The notes: generated from the sequence alone by a model not told the origin. Shown: positions 46,697 through 55,938, numbered from the stretch's first letter. The stretch: DNA of 64,000 nt from Pseudomonas mendocina (GCF_003008615.1 NZ_CP027657.1:1612001-1676000); one strand, 5' to 3'. Numbers and translations are program-made.

Positions 46697-47672
46697 TAAA
46701 TTCGACGAAACAGCCAAGAAATAACGATAAAAATGGCAAAAGAAAAAGGATCCTCGACGATCCTCGAGAGCATTCACCCACTGAGCAGAACGCGTCGAAT
46801 GCCATGCGAAACGAACGCTGCCACGACTCGCCAGTCACAGTCTGCTGCTCCCTCTTCCTGCGTCGCTAGAAGTGCGCCACTTCCACATTTCTGTAAATTT
46901 TTTTCAACATCGCCACAGCCCCCGCGGTACGCCGCCTGCGTCTCGCTTGCAGAGCTGAAAACCAAGCCCGGCGCGGCTTGCAGGCTTGGCCAAGGGGCAA
47001 AAAAGTCTGTTAAGGTTTTTAAAGTGCGTTCTCGATACCCCACCTCGGTGCTCACGCCGAGGCCTATTCGAAACGACATCGGAGCAGTGCTTTCAGGAGC
47101 CCGGAAAACGGCGAAAACAGGTGAAAACACACGGCGTAGCGGGCCATGTCGTCGCCCAACACGTCAGGGTCGCAAACCGATAATTGCGCAGACCCCAAGA
47201 CTATATCGTTGAGTCAGCCGATAACGTCGCTGCCACACCCCGAGGGGAACGGCAGACCGGGGCCCACCGCCCCGGACCGAAGAACAGACAAGCGCTGGCC
47301 CACCATCGATAGGGCGCCAGTCCAACAAGAAATTTCGGATGTACGCATGCGCCAGGACGGCGTATGAAACCCCAAGGGAATGGGCTTCGAAACACTGCCA
47401 GAGGGTTTGGAAAGCGGTTTGCAACACGGCAAGGCAATGGACACTCATGAACACGACGCAACGACGCAGCGGGCAAGCATCGCCATCAGCTGCGTGCGCT
47501 GCGGTGTGCCCGAGCGCCAAGACCGACACCTGCAGCGAAGCGCTCGCCAGCCCCGAAACTCAGCAAACACCCACACAGGTATCAGAGGCCTGACACAGCT
47601 GATCTACGCTTCGACGATGCGTGCCCGGCTGTGCCAGCGCGAACTGGATACCGATTGAAGGGGAAACGTCCC
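46697..47672. other. 976-base region without a gene before cbcV
   Basis: The longest non-coding stretch here. Reading frames in it have atypical composition and no recognisable domain. It holds an A/T-rich part around 47000-47025, two ATGTCG motifs in opposite orientation (47074-47079 and 47146-47151), and a GC-rich hairpin CCGGGG/CCCCGG at 47257-47275. It most likely contains the cbcV promoter, a regulator site and a long leader. No small RNA can be proven by eye. Confidence 0.5.
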
Positions 47673-48878
47673 ATGCAGTCTGGAAAGATCGTGGTCGAAC
47701 ACCTGTACAAGGTTTTCGGCTCAAACCCACAAGAAGCCATCGACCTGCTCAAGGAAGGCTGGAGCAAGGAGAGGATTCTGGCCGAGAAAGGCGCCGTGAT
47801 CGGCGTCAGCGATGTGTCGTTCAGTGTCGAGGAGGGCGAGATCTTCGTTCTCATGGGCCTGTCCGGCTCCGGCAAATCCACCCTGATCCGCCTGATCAAC
47901 CGTTTGGTCGAACCCAGCGGCGGCGATGTCTACATCGACGGGCAGAACGTGGCCAAGCTGCCGCAGTCGCAACTGATCGACCTGCGTCGCCGCGACATGA
48001 GCATGGTCTTTCAGTCCTTCGCCCTGATGCCTTCGCGCAGCGTACTGGATAACGCCGCCTTCGGTCTGGAAGTGGCCGGCACCGGGCGCAAGGAGCGCGA
48101 GAAGCGCGCCATGGAAGTGCTCAAGCAGGTTGGCCTGGACACCTTCGCTCACAAGTATCCGCATGAGCTTTCCGGTGGCATGCAGCAGCGCGTCGGTCTG
48201 GCCCGCGCGCTGACGGTCAACCCCTCGATGATCATCATGGACGAGGCCTTCTCGGCGCTCGACCCGCTCAAGCGCCGTGAAATGCAGGACGTGCTGCTGG
48301 AGCTGCAGAAGACCCATCGCCGCACCATTATCTTCGTCTCCCACGATATCGAAGAAGCCATGCGCATCGGCACCCGCATCGGCATCATGGAAGGCGGTAA
48401 GCTGATCCAGGTCGGCACCCCGCAGGAGCTGATCGAGAAGCCGGCCAACGAATACGTGCGCAACTTCTTCGATACCGTCGATACCAGCCGTTACCTCACC
48501 GCCGGCCAGCTCAAGGCCGACAGCGTGCCGACCTACGTGCACAACGGCAAGGCGCCGGACGCAGCGAAAATCTGCAAGGAGCTGCAGGCGCTGGACAAGC
48601 ACTATGCTTTCATCGTCGACGAACAGAACAACTTCCAGGGCTCCATCAGCCTGGAGAAGATCGCCCTGATGGTCGACGGCGACGAACCCAAGCCACTGGA
48701 AACCAATGCCCTCAAACAGGTCGTTCCGGTGCCCGAGGACATGCCGCTGGAAGACGTCATCAGCCGCCTGGTGGACAACGAAGGGCCGATCCCGGTGGTG
48801 GACGCCGACGGCCATTACTGCGGCGCCATCAGCAAGGGCCGCCTGCTGACCCGACTGCAGGGGGAATCCCATGAGTGA
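47673..48878 (+). CDS. cbcV: choline/betaine/carnitine ABC transporter ATPase CbcV
   Basis: ATP-binding subunit, 401 residues, of the Cbc importer. Walker A GLSGSGKST is at residues 62-70, the signature LSGGM at 166-170, Walker B IIMDE at 187-191. Residues from about 280 on form a tandem CBS module, the osmolality/ligand-sensing tail of OpuA/ProV-type ATPases. The start at 47673 has GAAGGGG about ten bases before it; an in-frame codon at 47631 is rejected. It overlaps cbcW by eight bases. Confidence 0.94.
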   Translation: MQSGKIVVEHLYKVFGSNPQEAIDLLKEGWSKERILAEKGAVIGVSDVSFSVEEGEIFVLMGLSGSGKSTLIRLINRLVEPSGGDVYIDGQNVAKLPQSQLIDLRRRDMSMVFQSFALMPSRSVLDNAAFGLEVAGTGRKEREKRAMEVLKQVGLDTFAHKYPHELSGGMQQRVGLARALTVNPSMIIMDEAFSALDPLKRREMQDVLLELQKTHRRTIIFVSHDIEEAMRIGTRIGIMEGGKLIQVGTPQELIEKPANEYVRNFFDTVDTSRYLTAGQLKADSVPTYVHNGKAPDAAKICKELQALDKHYAFIVDEQNNFQGSISLEKIALMVDGDEPKPLETNALKQVVPVPEDMPLEDVISRLVDNEGPIPVVDADGHYCGAISKGRLLTRLQGESHE

Positions 48879-49755
48879 CAAGAAACTCGACCTCGGTAGC
48901 TGGGTCAACGACGTCGTCCAGCATCTGCTGGACAACTACAGCGGCGCCTTCGACAGCATCGGCAAACTGGTCAGCGGCTTTTCCGAAGGCATCGAAGCCC
49001 TGCTCATGCTGCCGCCAGCCTGGCTGCTGATCGCCATTTTCGTCGCCCTCGGCCTGTGGCGCATCGGCGCACGCTTCGCAATCTTCACCGCGGTGGCCTT
49101 CATCCTCATCGTCATGACCGGTTTCTGGGAACAGACCGTGGTGACGCTCGGCCTGACCTTCTCCTCGACGCTGATCAGCCTGCTGCTGGGCATCCCGCTG
49201 GGTATCTGGGCGGCCAAGAGCGAGCGCGTGGCGACCATCATCCGGCCGATCCTCGACTTCATGCAGACCATGCCGGCGTTCGTCTACCTGATCCCGGCAG
49301 CCATGCTCTTCGGCCTGGGTCGTGTGCCCGGCATCATCGCCACGGTGATTTTCGCCATGCCGCCGGCCGTGCGCCTGACCAGCCTGGGCATCCGCCAGGT
49401 GAACAAGGAAATCGTCGAAGCCGGCCAGTCCTTCGGCTGCACCAGTTCCCAGTTGCTGTTCAAGGTGCAACTGCCCAACGCCATGCCCTCGATCATGGCC
49501 GGGGTCAACCAGACCATCATGATGGCCCTGTCGATGGTGATCATCGCCTCGATGGTCGGCGCCGGCGGCCTGGGTAACGATGTACTGGCGAGCATCCAAC
49601 GTCTCGACATCGGTCTAGGCTTCGAGAGCGGCATGGCCGTGGTGCTGCTGGCGATCATCCTCGACCGCATCACCGAAAGTTTCGGAACCAAGCAGACAGC
49701 CAAACGCGGCATATTCGCCTGGTTCAGTGGCAAGCTGCAGCGCCAGTCCAGCTAA
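48871..49755 (+). CDS. cbcW: Cbc transporter permease CbcW
   Basis: A 294-residue inner-membrane permease of the ProW/OpuAB type. About six to seven membrane helices are seen, and the EAA loop reads EIVEAGQSFGCTSSQLLFKVQLPNAMPSIMAG, where it contacts CbcV. It is translationally coupled to cbcV by overlap. It is the only permease for quaternary amines in this window, although several binding proteins are encoded. Confidence 0.95.
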   Translation: MSDKKLDLGSWVNDVVQHLLDNYSGAFDSIGKLVSGFSEGIEALLMLPPAWLLIAIFVALGLWRIGARFAIFTAVAFILIVMTGFWEQTVVTLGLTFSSTLISLLLGIPLGIWAAKSERVATIIRPILDFMQTMPAFVYLIPAAMLFGLGRVPGIIATVIFAMPPAVRLTSLGIRQVNKEIVEAGQSFGCTSSQLLFKVQLPNAMPSIMAGVNQTIMMALSMVIIASMVGAGGLGNDVLASIQRLDIGLGFESGMAVVLLAIILDRITESFGTKQTAKRGIFAWFSGKLQRQSS

Positions 49756-49785
49756 TCCGTTTTTTCACTTCACAGGGAACCGCAG

Positions 49786-50730
49786 ATGAAAACGATCAAG
49801 ACCACCGCCGCCATCGGCCTGTTGTCCTGCGCACTGATGCAGGGCGCAATGGCCGCCGAACCGGCTAGCTGCAAACAGGTTCGCTTTGCCGAGATCGGCT
49901 GGGCCGACATCGCCGCCACCACCGGCGTGGCCATGACACTGGCCGAAGGCCTGGGCTACCAGCCACGCAAGATCATGGCCTCGGTTCCCATCGCCTTCAC
50001 CGGCGTCAAAAGCGGCCAGATCGATGTTTTCCTCGGTTACTGGGCGCCGTCCATGGACTCGGTGATCGAGCCCTTCCTCAAGGACAACGGCGTCAAGGTG
50101 TTGGAAAAAGCCAACCTCGAAGGCGCCAAGTACACCCTGGCCGTGCCGAGCTACGCCGCCGAAGCCGGCCTGAAGAGCTTTCAGGACATCGCCAAGTTCA
50201 AGGATCAGCTGGGCGGCAAGATCTACGGCATCGAACCGGGTAACGACGGCAACCTGCTGATCGACGGCATGATCAAGAACAACCAGTTCGACCTCGGCGA
50301 CTTCCGCATGGTCGAGTCCAGCGAAGCCGGCATGCTGGTACAGGTGTCACGCGCGATCAGGAAGAAAGAGCCCGTGGTCTTCCTTGGCTGGGCGCCGCAC
50401 CCGATGAACACCCAATACGACATCACCTACCTCTCCGGCGGTGATGACGTGTTCGGCCCCGACTACGGCGCTGCCAAGGTCTACACCGTGGTACCGCCAG
50501 ACTACGAAGCGCGCTGCGCCAACGTCGGCAAACTGCTGAACAACCTGCAGTTCACCGTCGAAATCGAAAGCCAGCTGATGGAAAAGGTACTGGAGAAGGA
50601 AAACCCGCAGAACGTCGCCAAGGAGTGGATCAAGGCCAACCCGGCGATCCTCGACCAGTGGCTGAGCGGCGTGACCACCTTCGACGGCCAGGATGGCGTA
50701 GCCGCCGTCAAGAAACACGTCGGGCTGTAA
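49786..50730 (+). CDS. cbcX: choline-binding periplasmic protein CbcX
   Basis: A 314-residue solute-binding protein, signal peptide MKTIKTTAAIGLLSCALMQGAMA. The aromatic-box segments are EIGWADIAATT, FLGYWAP, PSYAAEAG and FLGWAPHPMN. As the binding protein encoded in the cbcVWX operon it is expected to be the choline receptor. It begins 30 bases after cbcW. Two related proteins (caiX and the product at 45752) can be aligned motif by motif. Confidence 0.9.
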   Translation: MKTIKTTAAIGLLSCALMQGAMAAEPASCKQVRFAEIGWADIAATTGVAMTLAEGLGYQPRKIMASVPIAFTGVKSGQIDVFLGYWAPSMDSVIEPFLKDNGVKVLEKANLEGAKYTLAVPSYAAEAGLKSFQDIAKFKDQLGGKIYGIEPGNDGNLLIDGMIKNNQFDLGDFRMVESSEAGMLVQVSRAIRKKEPVVFLGWAPHPMNTQYDITYLSGGDDVFGPDYGAAKVYTVVPPDYEARCANVGKLLNNLQFTVEIESQLMEKVLEKENPQNVAKEWIKANPAILDQWLSGVTTFDGQDGVAAVKKHVGL

Positions 50731-51078
50731 CAGGCCACGACCCGATTCAGGCCCGCAACCGAAGGTTCGGGCTTGAAATCTCCTCGAAAAATACCAGCGG
50801 CCGCTTTGCGGCCGTGACGGGGAGACTTTGCCCGCGAACCGGCAACCTGCTGCGCAACACGGTTTCGCAAGGCCCGCAATGAGAACGAGCCAGTCAACGA
50901 TTCTGCAACTGCCACTCCAGGAGGATCAGCAACCTAGCGAGCGTGGCCAGGCATGGCGAAATCGACTCAGAGCACGGAGTGTACGAGCCGTACATGAGCG
51001 TCTCGCGGTCGACCTCAACGCTGAATGACCACATGCAGCGGTTTGCAGTCCTTCTCTCAACTGACGGAGCACCACGAT
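50731..51078. other. intergenic region after cbcX with palindromes
   Basis: 348 bases without a convincing gene. It holds a stem CGGCCGC/GCGGCCG at 50798-50814 with no T run after it, and a perfect palindrome TGTACG-AGC-CGTACA at 50980-50994 within a longer, imperfect inverted stretch. These could be an attenuator and an operator or old repeat, but neither can be identified. Confidence 0.45.
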
Positions 51079-51930
51079 ATGCGCGTATTGAAAAATCTCT
51101 GCCTCGGCGCCGCCGCCCTGGCCATCGGAATGGGCAGCGCCCTGGCTGCCGAAAAACCCACCCTGAAGATCGGCTACGTCAACGGTTGGGACGACAGCGT
51201 CGCCGTGACTCACGTCGCCGGTGAAATCCTGCAAAGCAAGCTCGGCTACAAGGTCGAATTGAAGCCCGTGGAGCCGGCCATCATGTGGCAGGGCATCTCC
51301 CGCGGCGACCTCGATGCCACCCTCTCCGCCTGGCTGCCGGCGACCCACGGCGAGTACTACGAGAAACTCAAGGACAAGGTCGAAATACTCGGCACCAACT
51401 ACTCCGGCGCCAAGATCGGCCTGATCGTGCCCGACTACGTCGAGGCCAAGACCATCGAGGATCTGGAAAAGTACGCCAAGGACTTCGACGGCAAGATCAC
51501 CGGTATCGACGCAGGTGCCGGCGTGATGCGTCGCACTGAAGAGGCCATCAAGGAATACAACCTGGCCAGCATCAAGCTGATGCCCAGCTCTGGCCCGGCC
51601 ATGGCCACCGCCCTGACCCGCGCCGAGAAAGCGCAGAAACCGATCGTGGTCACCGGCTGGATTCCGCACTGGATGTTCGCCAAATGGAAACTGCGCTTCC
51701 TCGAAGATCCGAAGAAAGTCTTCGGCGATGACGAGCGCGTCGACACCGTAGCCAACCCGGCACTGAAAGAAAAAGCCGCCGACGCTGCCGCCTTCCTCAG
51801 CAAGATTTCCTGGAGCGGCGAAGAAGTCGGTTCGGTGATGCTGGCCATTCGCGAAGGCGCCAAACCGGATCAGGCCGCCAAGGACTGGATCGCCAAGAAC
51901 CCGGATCGCGTGGCCGAGTGGCTGAAGTAA
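51079..51930 (+). CDS. glycine-betaine/OpuAC-type solute-binding protein
   Basis: A 283-residue periplasmic protein with signal peptide MRVLKNLCLGAAALAIGMGSALA. It is of a different subtype from CbcX: the ligand box is in YVNGWDDSVAV, LSAWLPATHGEYYE, GAGVMRRTEEAI and VTGWIPHWMFAKW, as in OpuAC/ProX-like betaine receptors. It may be the betaine receptor (BetX-like) for CbcVW. The ATG at 51079 follows GACGGAG. It is followed by a clear terminator. Confidence 0.82.
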   Translation: MRVLKNLCLGAAALAIGMGSALAAEKPTLKIGYVNGWDDSVAVTHVAGEILQSKLGYKVELKPVEPAIMWQGISRGDLDATLSAWLPATHGEYYEKLKDKVEILGTNYSGAKIGLIVPDYVEAKTIEDLEKYAKDFDGKITGIDAGAGVMRRTEEAIKEYNLASIKLMPSSGPAMATALTRAEKAQKPIVVTGWIPHWMFAKWKLRFLEDPKKVFGDDERVDTVANPALKEKAADAAAFLSKISWSGEEVGSVMLAIREGAKPDQAAKDWIAKNPDRVAEWLK

Positions 51931-51951
51931 GCCTCCTCCGGTCACATCACA

Positions 51952-51974
51952 AAGCGGGCTTCGGCCCGCTTTTT
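51952..51974 (+). terminator. Rho-independent terminator after the OpuAC-type gene
   Basis: AAGCGGGC (51952-51959), loop TTCG, GCCCGCTT (51964-51971), then TTT. Ends the cbcVWX-receptor region. Confidence 0.9.
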
Positions 51975-52075
51975 CGTTCAGCTACAGAACCGACTTTGTC
52001 CTTCTTAAAACCTGAGTGCTTTCTGCAGATCACCTCGATAAGCTGGAGCCCAACTCAAGTTCAAGGACGACATGA

Positions 52076-52546
52076 ATGCGCCTGCTGCCCCTAATCATCA
52101 TTCCCCTGTTTGCCGGATGCGCAACGCAGCCAGTTCCAGCAAATCGCGCAATACCGGTATCCCCCGAGCGATTGTTAAGCTATCAGGAGATACCATCCGA
52201 GCCCTTTCAATACCTGGTGATTAACCGGGATAAAGGGTTAACGGGAATTAGCTGTGATGCCGCAATCTACATTGACGACCAGCTAAGCGTGCAGCTCAAC
52301 CCTGAAGAGTCAGCCATTTTTAAGCTGCCCCTGGGCAATTACACCCTGTCCGTAGATGCTGGTGAGTGCGGAAAGGATCGGTTGCAGGCATCAATCTTGA
52401 GTAGCTCAGCGGCAAGATTTCGCATCGCCTTCGACTCGAAGGCTCAGGCAAGTATTCTGCCGACAGAAGCCGGCCTCAATCGGCTCTGCTCCATCGGGAT
52501 GTGCGGCCAGCCTCCCGGTACACCAGTTCCATGGTGGCTTTACTGA
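52076..52546 (+). CDS. predicted lipoprotein, unknown family
   Basis: A 156-residue protein with a short lipoprotein signal, MRLLPLIIIPLFAGC (lipobox LFAGC). The mature part has GYxxVD-type strands, with three cysteines (SCDAAIYIDD, GECGKD, RLCSIGMCG), and ends in PWWLY. The middle looks like a small DUF2846-type sandwich, but I am not sure. AGGA lies about nine bases upstream. Its GC content is visibly lower than that of its neighbours, suggesting later acquisition. Confidence 0.7.
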   Translation: MRLLPLIIIPLFAGCATQPVPANRAIPVSPERLLSYQEIPSEPFQYLVINRDKGLTGISCDAAIYIDDQLSVQLNPEESAIFKLPLGNYTLSVDAGECGKDRLQASILSSSAARFRIAFDSKAQASILPTEAGLNRLCSIGMCGQPPGTPVPWWLY

Positions 52547-52820
52547 TGGGCACGAAGATCAAGGCATGGCCTGAACACTCGAAGCCCACTATGCAGATAG
52601 CAGGGGCATCAGGGTTCTAGGGAAATACACCTTGGGCTTTGACAGCAAAACAAGCTCCAGCCAGATGCGCCAAACCGAATAAAGCGACTGCCAAGAACTC
52701 TGAGTAGGGCACTGGCCCGCTTTGTCGTTTCTGACGACCTCGAGATGCAGCCTCTATCAATTTTTTGGACATTTCTGCTGGGGCTTGCCGGGCATGGCCC
52801 TTAGACTCTCGCCTCCTGCC

Positions 52821-53198
52821 ATGAACCACCCCGCATACGAGATGAAAAATACCTCCATCGTCTTCGCCTTCAGCGGTTGCCTCGCACTGCTGACCTTCCT
52901 GTTCGTCTACACCAAGTCCATCAATGCCCTTGCCATCTGGGACGCGAAAGCTGACGGCTACCTGGCCACCTGCGCCGGCTTGATGATCGCCGCCGCCATC
53001 GGAACGGCCCTGCTTGCGCCCGGTAAACCCGCAACGTCTGGCGTGGCCATCGCCGTCCTGCTGCTGACGGCAGTGCTCACCCAGTGCCTGTTCGGCTTCG
53101 ATCTCTACACCGTAATGGCCGTCGGGCTGCTCTATGTCGCAGCGTTTATCGAATTGGCCTCGCTGCCCTCGGATACAGCCGAACCCCCTCAGCCCTGA
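52821..53198 (+). CDS. small membrane protein, unknown
   Basis: A 125-residue product with about four hydrophobic helices (IVFAFSGCLALLTFLFVYT, LATCAGLMIAAAIGTALLA, GVAIAVLLLTAVLTQCLFG, VMAVGLLYVAAFIEL). The start is uncertain: ATGs at 52794, 52821 and 52842 are in frame and none has a strong ribosome site. It precedes another small membrane protein after eight bases. No family assigned. Confidence 0.6.
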   Translation: MNHPAYEMKNTSIVFAFSGCLALLTFLFVYTKSINALAIWDAKADGYLATCAGLMIAAAIGTALLAPGKPATSGVAIAVLLLTAVLTQCLFGFDLYTVMAVGLLYVAAFIELASLPSDTAEPPQP

Positions 53199-53205
53199 TG
53201 CAACG

Positions 53206-53556
53206 ATGAGAAAACAGCCAGACCGCCGTAGACGCCCCGCTCACAACAGCCTTGAGCGACGGATACAGGCCATTGCCGACAGCCCGGAAGGCTACAAGCT
53301 GCTGCTGTTGCCTTACCTTCCCGCCTGGCTCGCACCAGCGACCTGGAATCTCTGGGGCAGCCTTGGTGGCACCCTGCTGATCGTCGCGACCGCTGTGCTG
53401 ATCGCGCTGTTCTCCATTCGCCGTAACGAAGGTGTGCTCGTTGCCTTGAAGTACGGCGACGACGGACGCAGCGTGAGCGGTTTATTGGCTCGCCATCTGA
53501 TCCTGGGTATCGCGCTGAGCAGCGCGTTGTTCACGGCAAATGCCTTCTTCGTGTGA
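53206..53556 (+). CDS. small membrane protein, unknown
   Basis: A 116-residue protein with a basic N-terminus (MRKQPDRRRRPAHNSLERR), then two or three hydrophobic segments (LWGSLGGTLLIVATAVLIALF and LLARHLILGIALSSALFTANAFFV). It may be co-transcribed with the preceding gene. No domain recognised. It ends just before the betI operator. Confidence 0.6.
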   Translation: MRKQPDRRRRPAHNSLERRIQAIADSPEGYKLLLLPYLPAWLAPATWNLWGSLGGTLLIVATAVLIALFSIRRNEGVLVALKYGDDGRSVSGLLARHLILGIALSSALFTANAFFV

Positions 53557-53597
53557 CGCTGACGCCAGGGCCGACAACGGCATGCCATCCCCTGGCA

Positions 53598-53617
53598 TTG
53601 ATTGATCGATCGATCAA
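53598..53617. promoter_or_regulatory. BetI operator-like palindrome upstream of betI
   Basis: TTGATTGATCGATCGATCAA is a 20-base palindrome with one mismatched pair, 45 bases upstream of the betI start. The TTGATTGATCG part is repeated upstream of betB. BetI, a choline-responsive TetR repressor, is expected to bind here and control its own operon. Confidence 0.75.
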
Positions 53618-53661
53618 AATCCGCCTAGACTGCGCCCCACTCGTTCCCCGTGGAGACCCCC

Positions 53662-54252
53662 ATGCCCAAGGTCGGCATGCAGCCCATTCGTCGTTCGCAA
53701 TTGATCGCTGCCACCCTGGAAGCTGTCGACCAGGTCGGCATGGCCGATGCCAGCATCGCCTATATCGCGCGCCTGGCAGGGGTGTCGAACGGCATCATCA
53801 GCCACTATTTCAACGACAAGAACGGCCTGCTCGAAGCCACCATGCGTCACCTGATGCAGGCACTCAGCAAGGCCGTGGGCGAGCGCCGTCGGGCGCTGCG
53901 CGAGGACAGCCCGCGCGCCCACCTGAAGGCGATGATCGATGGCAACTTCGATGACAGCCAGGTCAGTGGCCCGGCGATGAAGACCTGGCTGGCGTTCTGG
54001 GCCAGCAGCATGCACCAGCCTGCCCTGCGCCGCCTGCAACGGGTCAACGACCACCGCCTCTACTCCAACCTGTGCGGCCAGTTCCATCGCGTGCTGCCGC
54101 AAGACCAGGCGCGTTTCGCCGCCCGCGGTCTGGCCTCGCTGATCGATGGCCTGTGGCTGCGCGGCGCCCTCTCCGGCGAAGCCTTCGACACCGAGCAGGC
54201 GCGCCGCATCGCCTACGACTACCTCGACCTGCAGTTGGCCAAGGCTTCGTAG
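53662..54252 (+). CDS. betI: choline-responsive TetR repressor BetI
   Basis: A 196-residue TetR protein: the DNA-binding part contains [20 protein letters not shown] and [25 protein letters not shown], and the C-terminal ligand domain shows [15 protein letters not shown]. In Pseudomonas and E. coli BetI represses betIBA without choline. The start at 53662 matches the family; GTGGAGA is just upstream. Two operator-like sites flank the gene. Confidence 0.93.
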   Translation: MPKVGMQPIRRSQLIAATLEAVDQVGMADASIAYIARLAGVSNGIISHYFNDKNGLLEATMRHLMQALSKAVGERRRALREDSPRAHLKAMIDGNFDDSQVSGPAMKTWLAFWASSMHQPALRRLQRVNDHRLYSNLCGQFHRVLPQDQARFAARGLASLIDGLWLRGALSGEAFDTEQARRIAYDYLDLQLAKAS

Positions 54253-54326
54253 GGTGCGCTGCGTGCACCACGTACAACTCCTTTCTCTGATCATCTAGAT
54301 CACTCGGTGCGCACAGCGCACCCTAC
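54249..54326. repeat. inverted pair of GTAGGGTGCGC repeats after betI
   Basis: GTAGGGTGCGCTGCGTGCAC at 54249-54268 and its near-complement GTGCGCACAGCGCACCCTAC at 54307-54326 could form a long hairpin between betI and betB. The betI stop codon overlaps the first arm. Confidence 0.6.
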
Positions 54327-54380
54327 GGACGACCGTTCGCCTGCGTGCATGTCGCGTTTGGCTGCGCGCTGTCGTTTTTG

Positions 54381-54396
54381 TTGATTGATCGTTCAA
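54381..54396. promoter_or_regulatory. second BetI operator-like site, before betB
   Basis: TTGATTGATCGTTCAA shares TTGATTGATCG with the site at 53598 and ends with the complementary TCAA. It lies 55 bases before the betB start, in a local A/T-rich promoter-like stretch (AATTTAAATAAAATAG). Betaine aldehyde dehydrogenase may thus have its own BetI-controlled promoter. Confidence 0.65.
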
Positions 54397-54451
54397 TTTA
54401 AATAAAATAGGCTGTTCTCTAAGCAGATTGACCGAGTTCAGAGGACAGCCC

Positions 54452-55924
54452 ATGCCCCGTTTCGCCGAACAGCAGCTCTACATCGGTGGCCAGTACGTCG
54501 CCGCCAGCAGTGGAGAAACCTTCGACAGCATCAACCCGGCCACCGGCGAGGTGCTGGCCAAGGTGCAGCGTGCCAGCCAGGCCGATGTCGAGCGGGCCGT
54601 GGCCAGCGCCACCGAAGGGCAGAAGGTGTGGGCAGCAATGACCGCCATGCAGCGTTCGCGCATCCTGCGCAAGGCCGTGGACATCCTGCGTGAGCGCAAC
54701 GACGAGCTGGCCGAACTGGAAACCCTCGATACCGGCAAGCCACTGTCCGAAACCCGCTACGTCGACATCGTCACCGGCGCCGACGTGCTGGAGTATTACG
54801 CCGGCCTGATCCCGGCCATCGAGGGCGAGCAGATCCCGCTGCGCGAATCCTCCTTCGTCTACACCCGCCGCGAGCCGCTGGGCGTGGTCGCCGGCATCGG
54901 CGCGTGGAACTACCCGATCCAGATCGCCCTGTGGAAATCCGCGCCGGCTCTGGCTGCCGGCAACGCGATGATCTTCAAACCCAGCGAAGTCACCTCGCTG
55001 ACTGCGCTGAAGCTCGCTGAGATATACACCGAAGCTGGCCTGCCTGACGGCGTATTCAACGTGCTCACCGGTAGTGGTCGCGAGGTTGGCCAGTGGCTGA
55101 CTGAGCATCCGGGTATCGAGAAGGTGTCCTTCACCGGCGGCACCGTCACCGGCAAGAAGGTGATGGCCAGCGCCTCCAGCTCCAGCCTCAAGGAAGTGAC
55201 CATGGAGCTGGGGGGAAAGTCGCCGCTGATCGTGTTCGAGGACGCCGACCTGGATCGCGCCGCCGACATCGCGGTGATGGCCAACTTCTACAGCTCCGGC
55301 CAGGTGTGCACCAACGGCACCCGCGTGTTCGTGCCACGCATGCTGCAGGCGCGCTTCGAGGCCAAGGTGCTGGAGCGGGTCAAGCGTATCCGCCTCGGCG
55401 ATCCACTGGATGACGCTACCAACTTCGGCCCGCTGGTCAGCTACGCGCACATGGAGAGTGTGCTCGGCTACATCGAGCAGGGCCGCAGCGAAGGCGCACG
55501 CCTGCTGGTCGGCGGCGCGCGCGTCAGCGACGGCGAGTACGCCAAGGGCGCCTACGTCGCCCCCACCGTGTTCACCGATTGCCGTGACGACATGACCATC
55601 GTGCGCGAGGAAATCTTCGGCCCGGTGATGAGCATCCTCATCTACGACAGCGAAGAGGAAGTGATCCGCCGCGCCAACGACACCGACTACGGCCTGGCCG
55701 CAGGCGTGGTCACCCGCGACCTAAACCGCGCGCACCGAGTGATCCACAAGCTGGAAGCCGGCATCTGCTGGATCAATACCTGGGGCGAATCGCCGGCCGA
55801 AATGCCGGTGGGCGGCTACAAGCAGTCCGGTGTCGGCCGCGAGAACGGTCTGGTCACCCTCGGCCACTACACCCGCATCAAGTCGGTACAGGTCGAACTC
55901 GGCGGCTACAGCTCGGTGTTCTGA
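54452..55924 (+). CDS. betB: betaine aldehyde dehydrogenase
   Basis: NAD(P)-dependent oxidation of betaine aldehyde to glycine betaine. The 490-residue protein has the catalytic Glu252 in [10 protein letters not shown] and Cys286 in [13 protein letters not shown], with the NAD-binding [12 protein letters not shown]. The start at 54452 gives the normal N-terminus ([14 protein letters not shown]); a codon at 54428 adds eight residues. It precedes betA, with two repeat elements in the gap. Confidence 0.96.
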   Translation: MPRFAEQQLYIGGQYVAASSGETFDSINPATGEVLAKVQRASQADVERAVASATEGQKVWAAMTAMQRSRILRKAVDILRERNDELAELETLDTGKPLSETRYVDIVTGADVLEYYAGLIPAIEGEQIPLRESSFVYTRREPLGVVAGIGAWNYPIQIALWKSAPALAAGNAMIFKPSEVTSLTALKLAEIYTEAGLPDGVFNVLTGSGREVGQWLTEHPGIEKVSFTGGTVTGKKVMASASSSSLKEVTMELGGKSPLIVFEDADLDRAADIAVMANFYSSGQVCTNGTRVFVPRMLQARFEAKVLERVKRIRLGDPLDDATNFGPLVSYAHMESVLGYIEQGRSEGARLLVGGARVSDGEYAKGAYVAPTVFTDCRDDMTIVREEIFGPVMSILIYDSEEEVIRRANDTDYGLAAGVVTRDLNRAHRVIHKLEAGICWINTWGESPAEMPVGGYKQSGVGRENGLVTLGHYTRIKSVQVELGGYSSVF

Positions 55925-55938
55925 TCGTCGCGCCAAGC

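Noticed and set aside
46733..47212. 159-codon frame in the region before cbcV
   Set aside because: Atypical Ser/Arg/Thr-rich composition, no ribosome site, no domain and it runs through promoter-like DNA.
52617..52829. 70-codon minus-strand frame in the gap 52547-52820
   Set aside because: No ribosome site and it runs into the start region of the plus-strand membrane gene; the gap holds nothing I can support.
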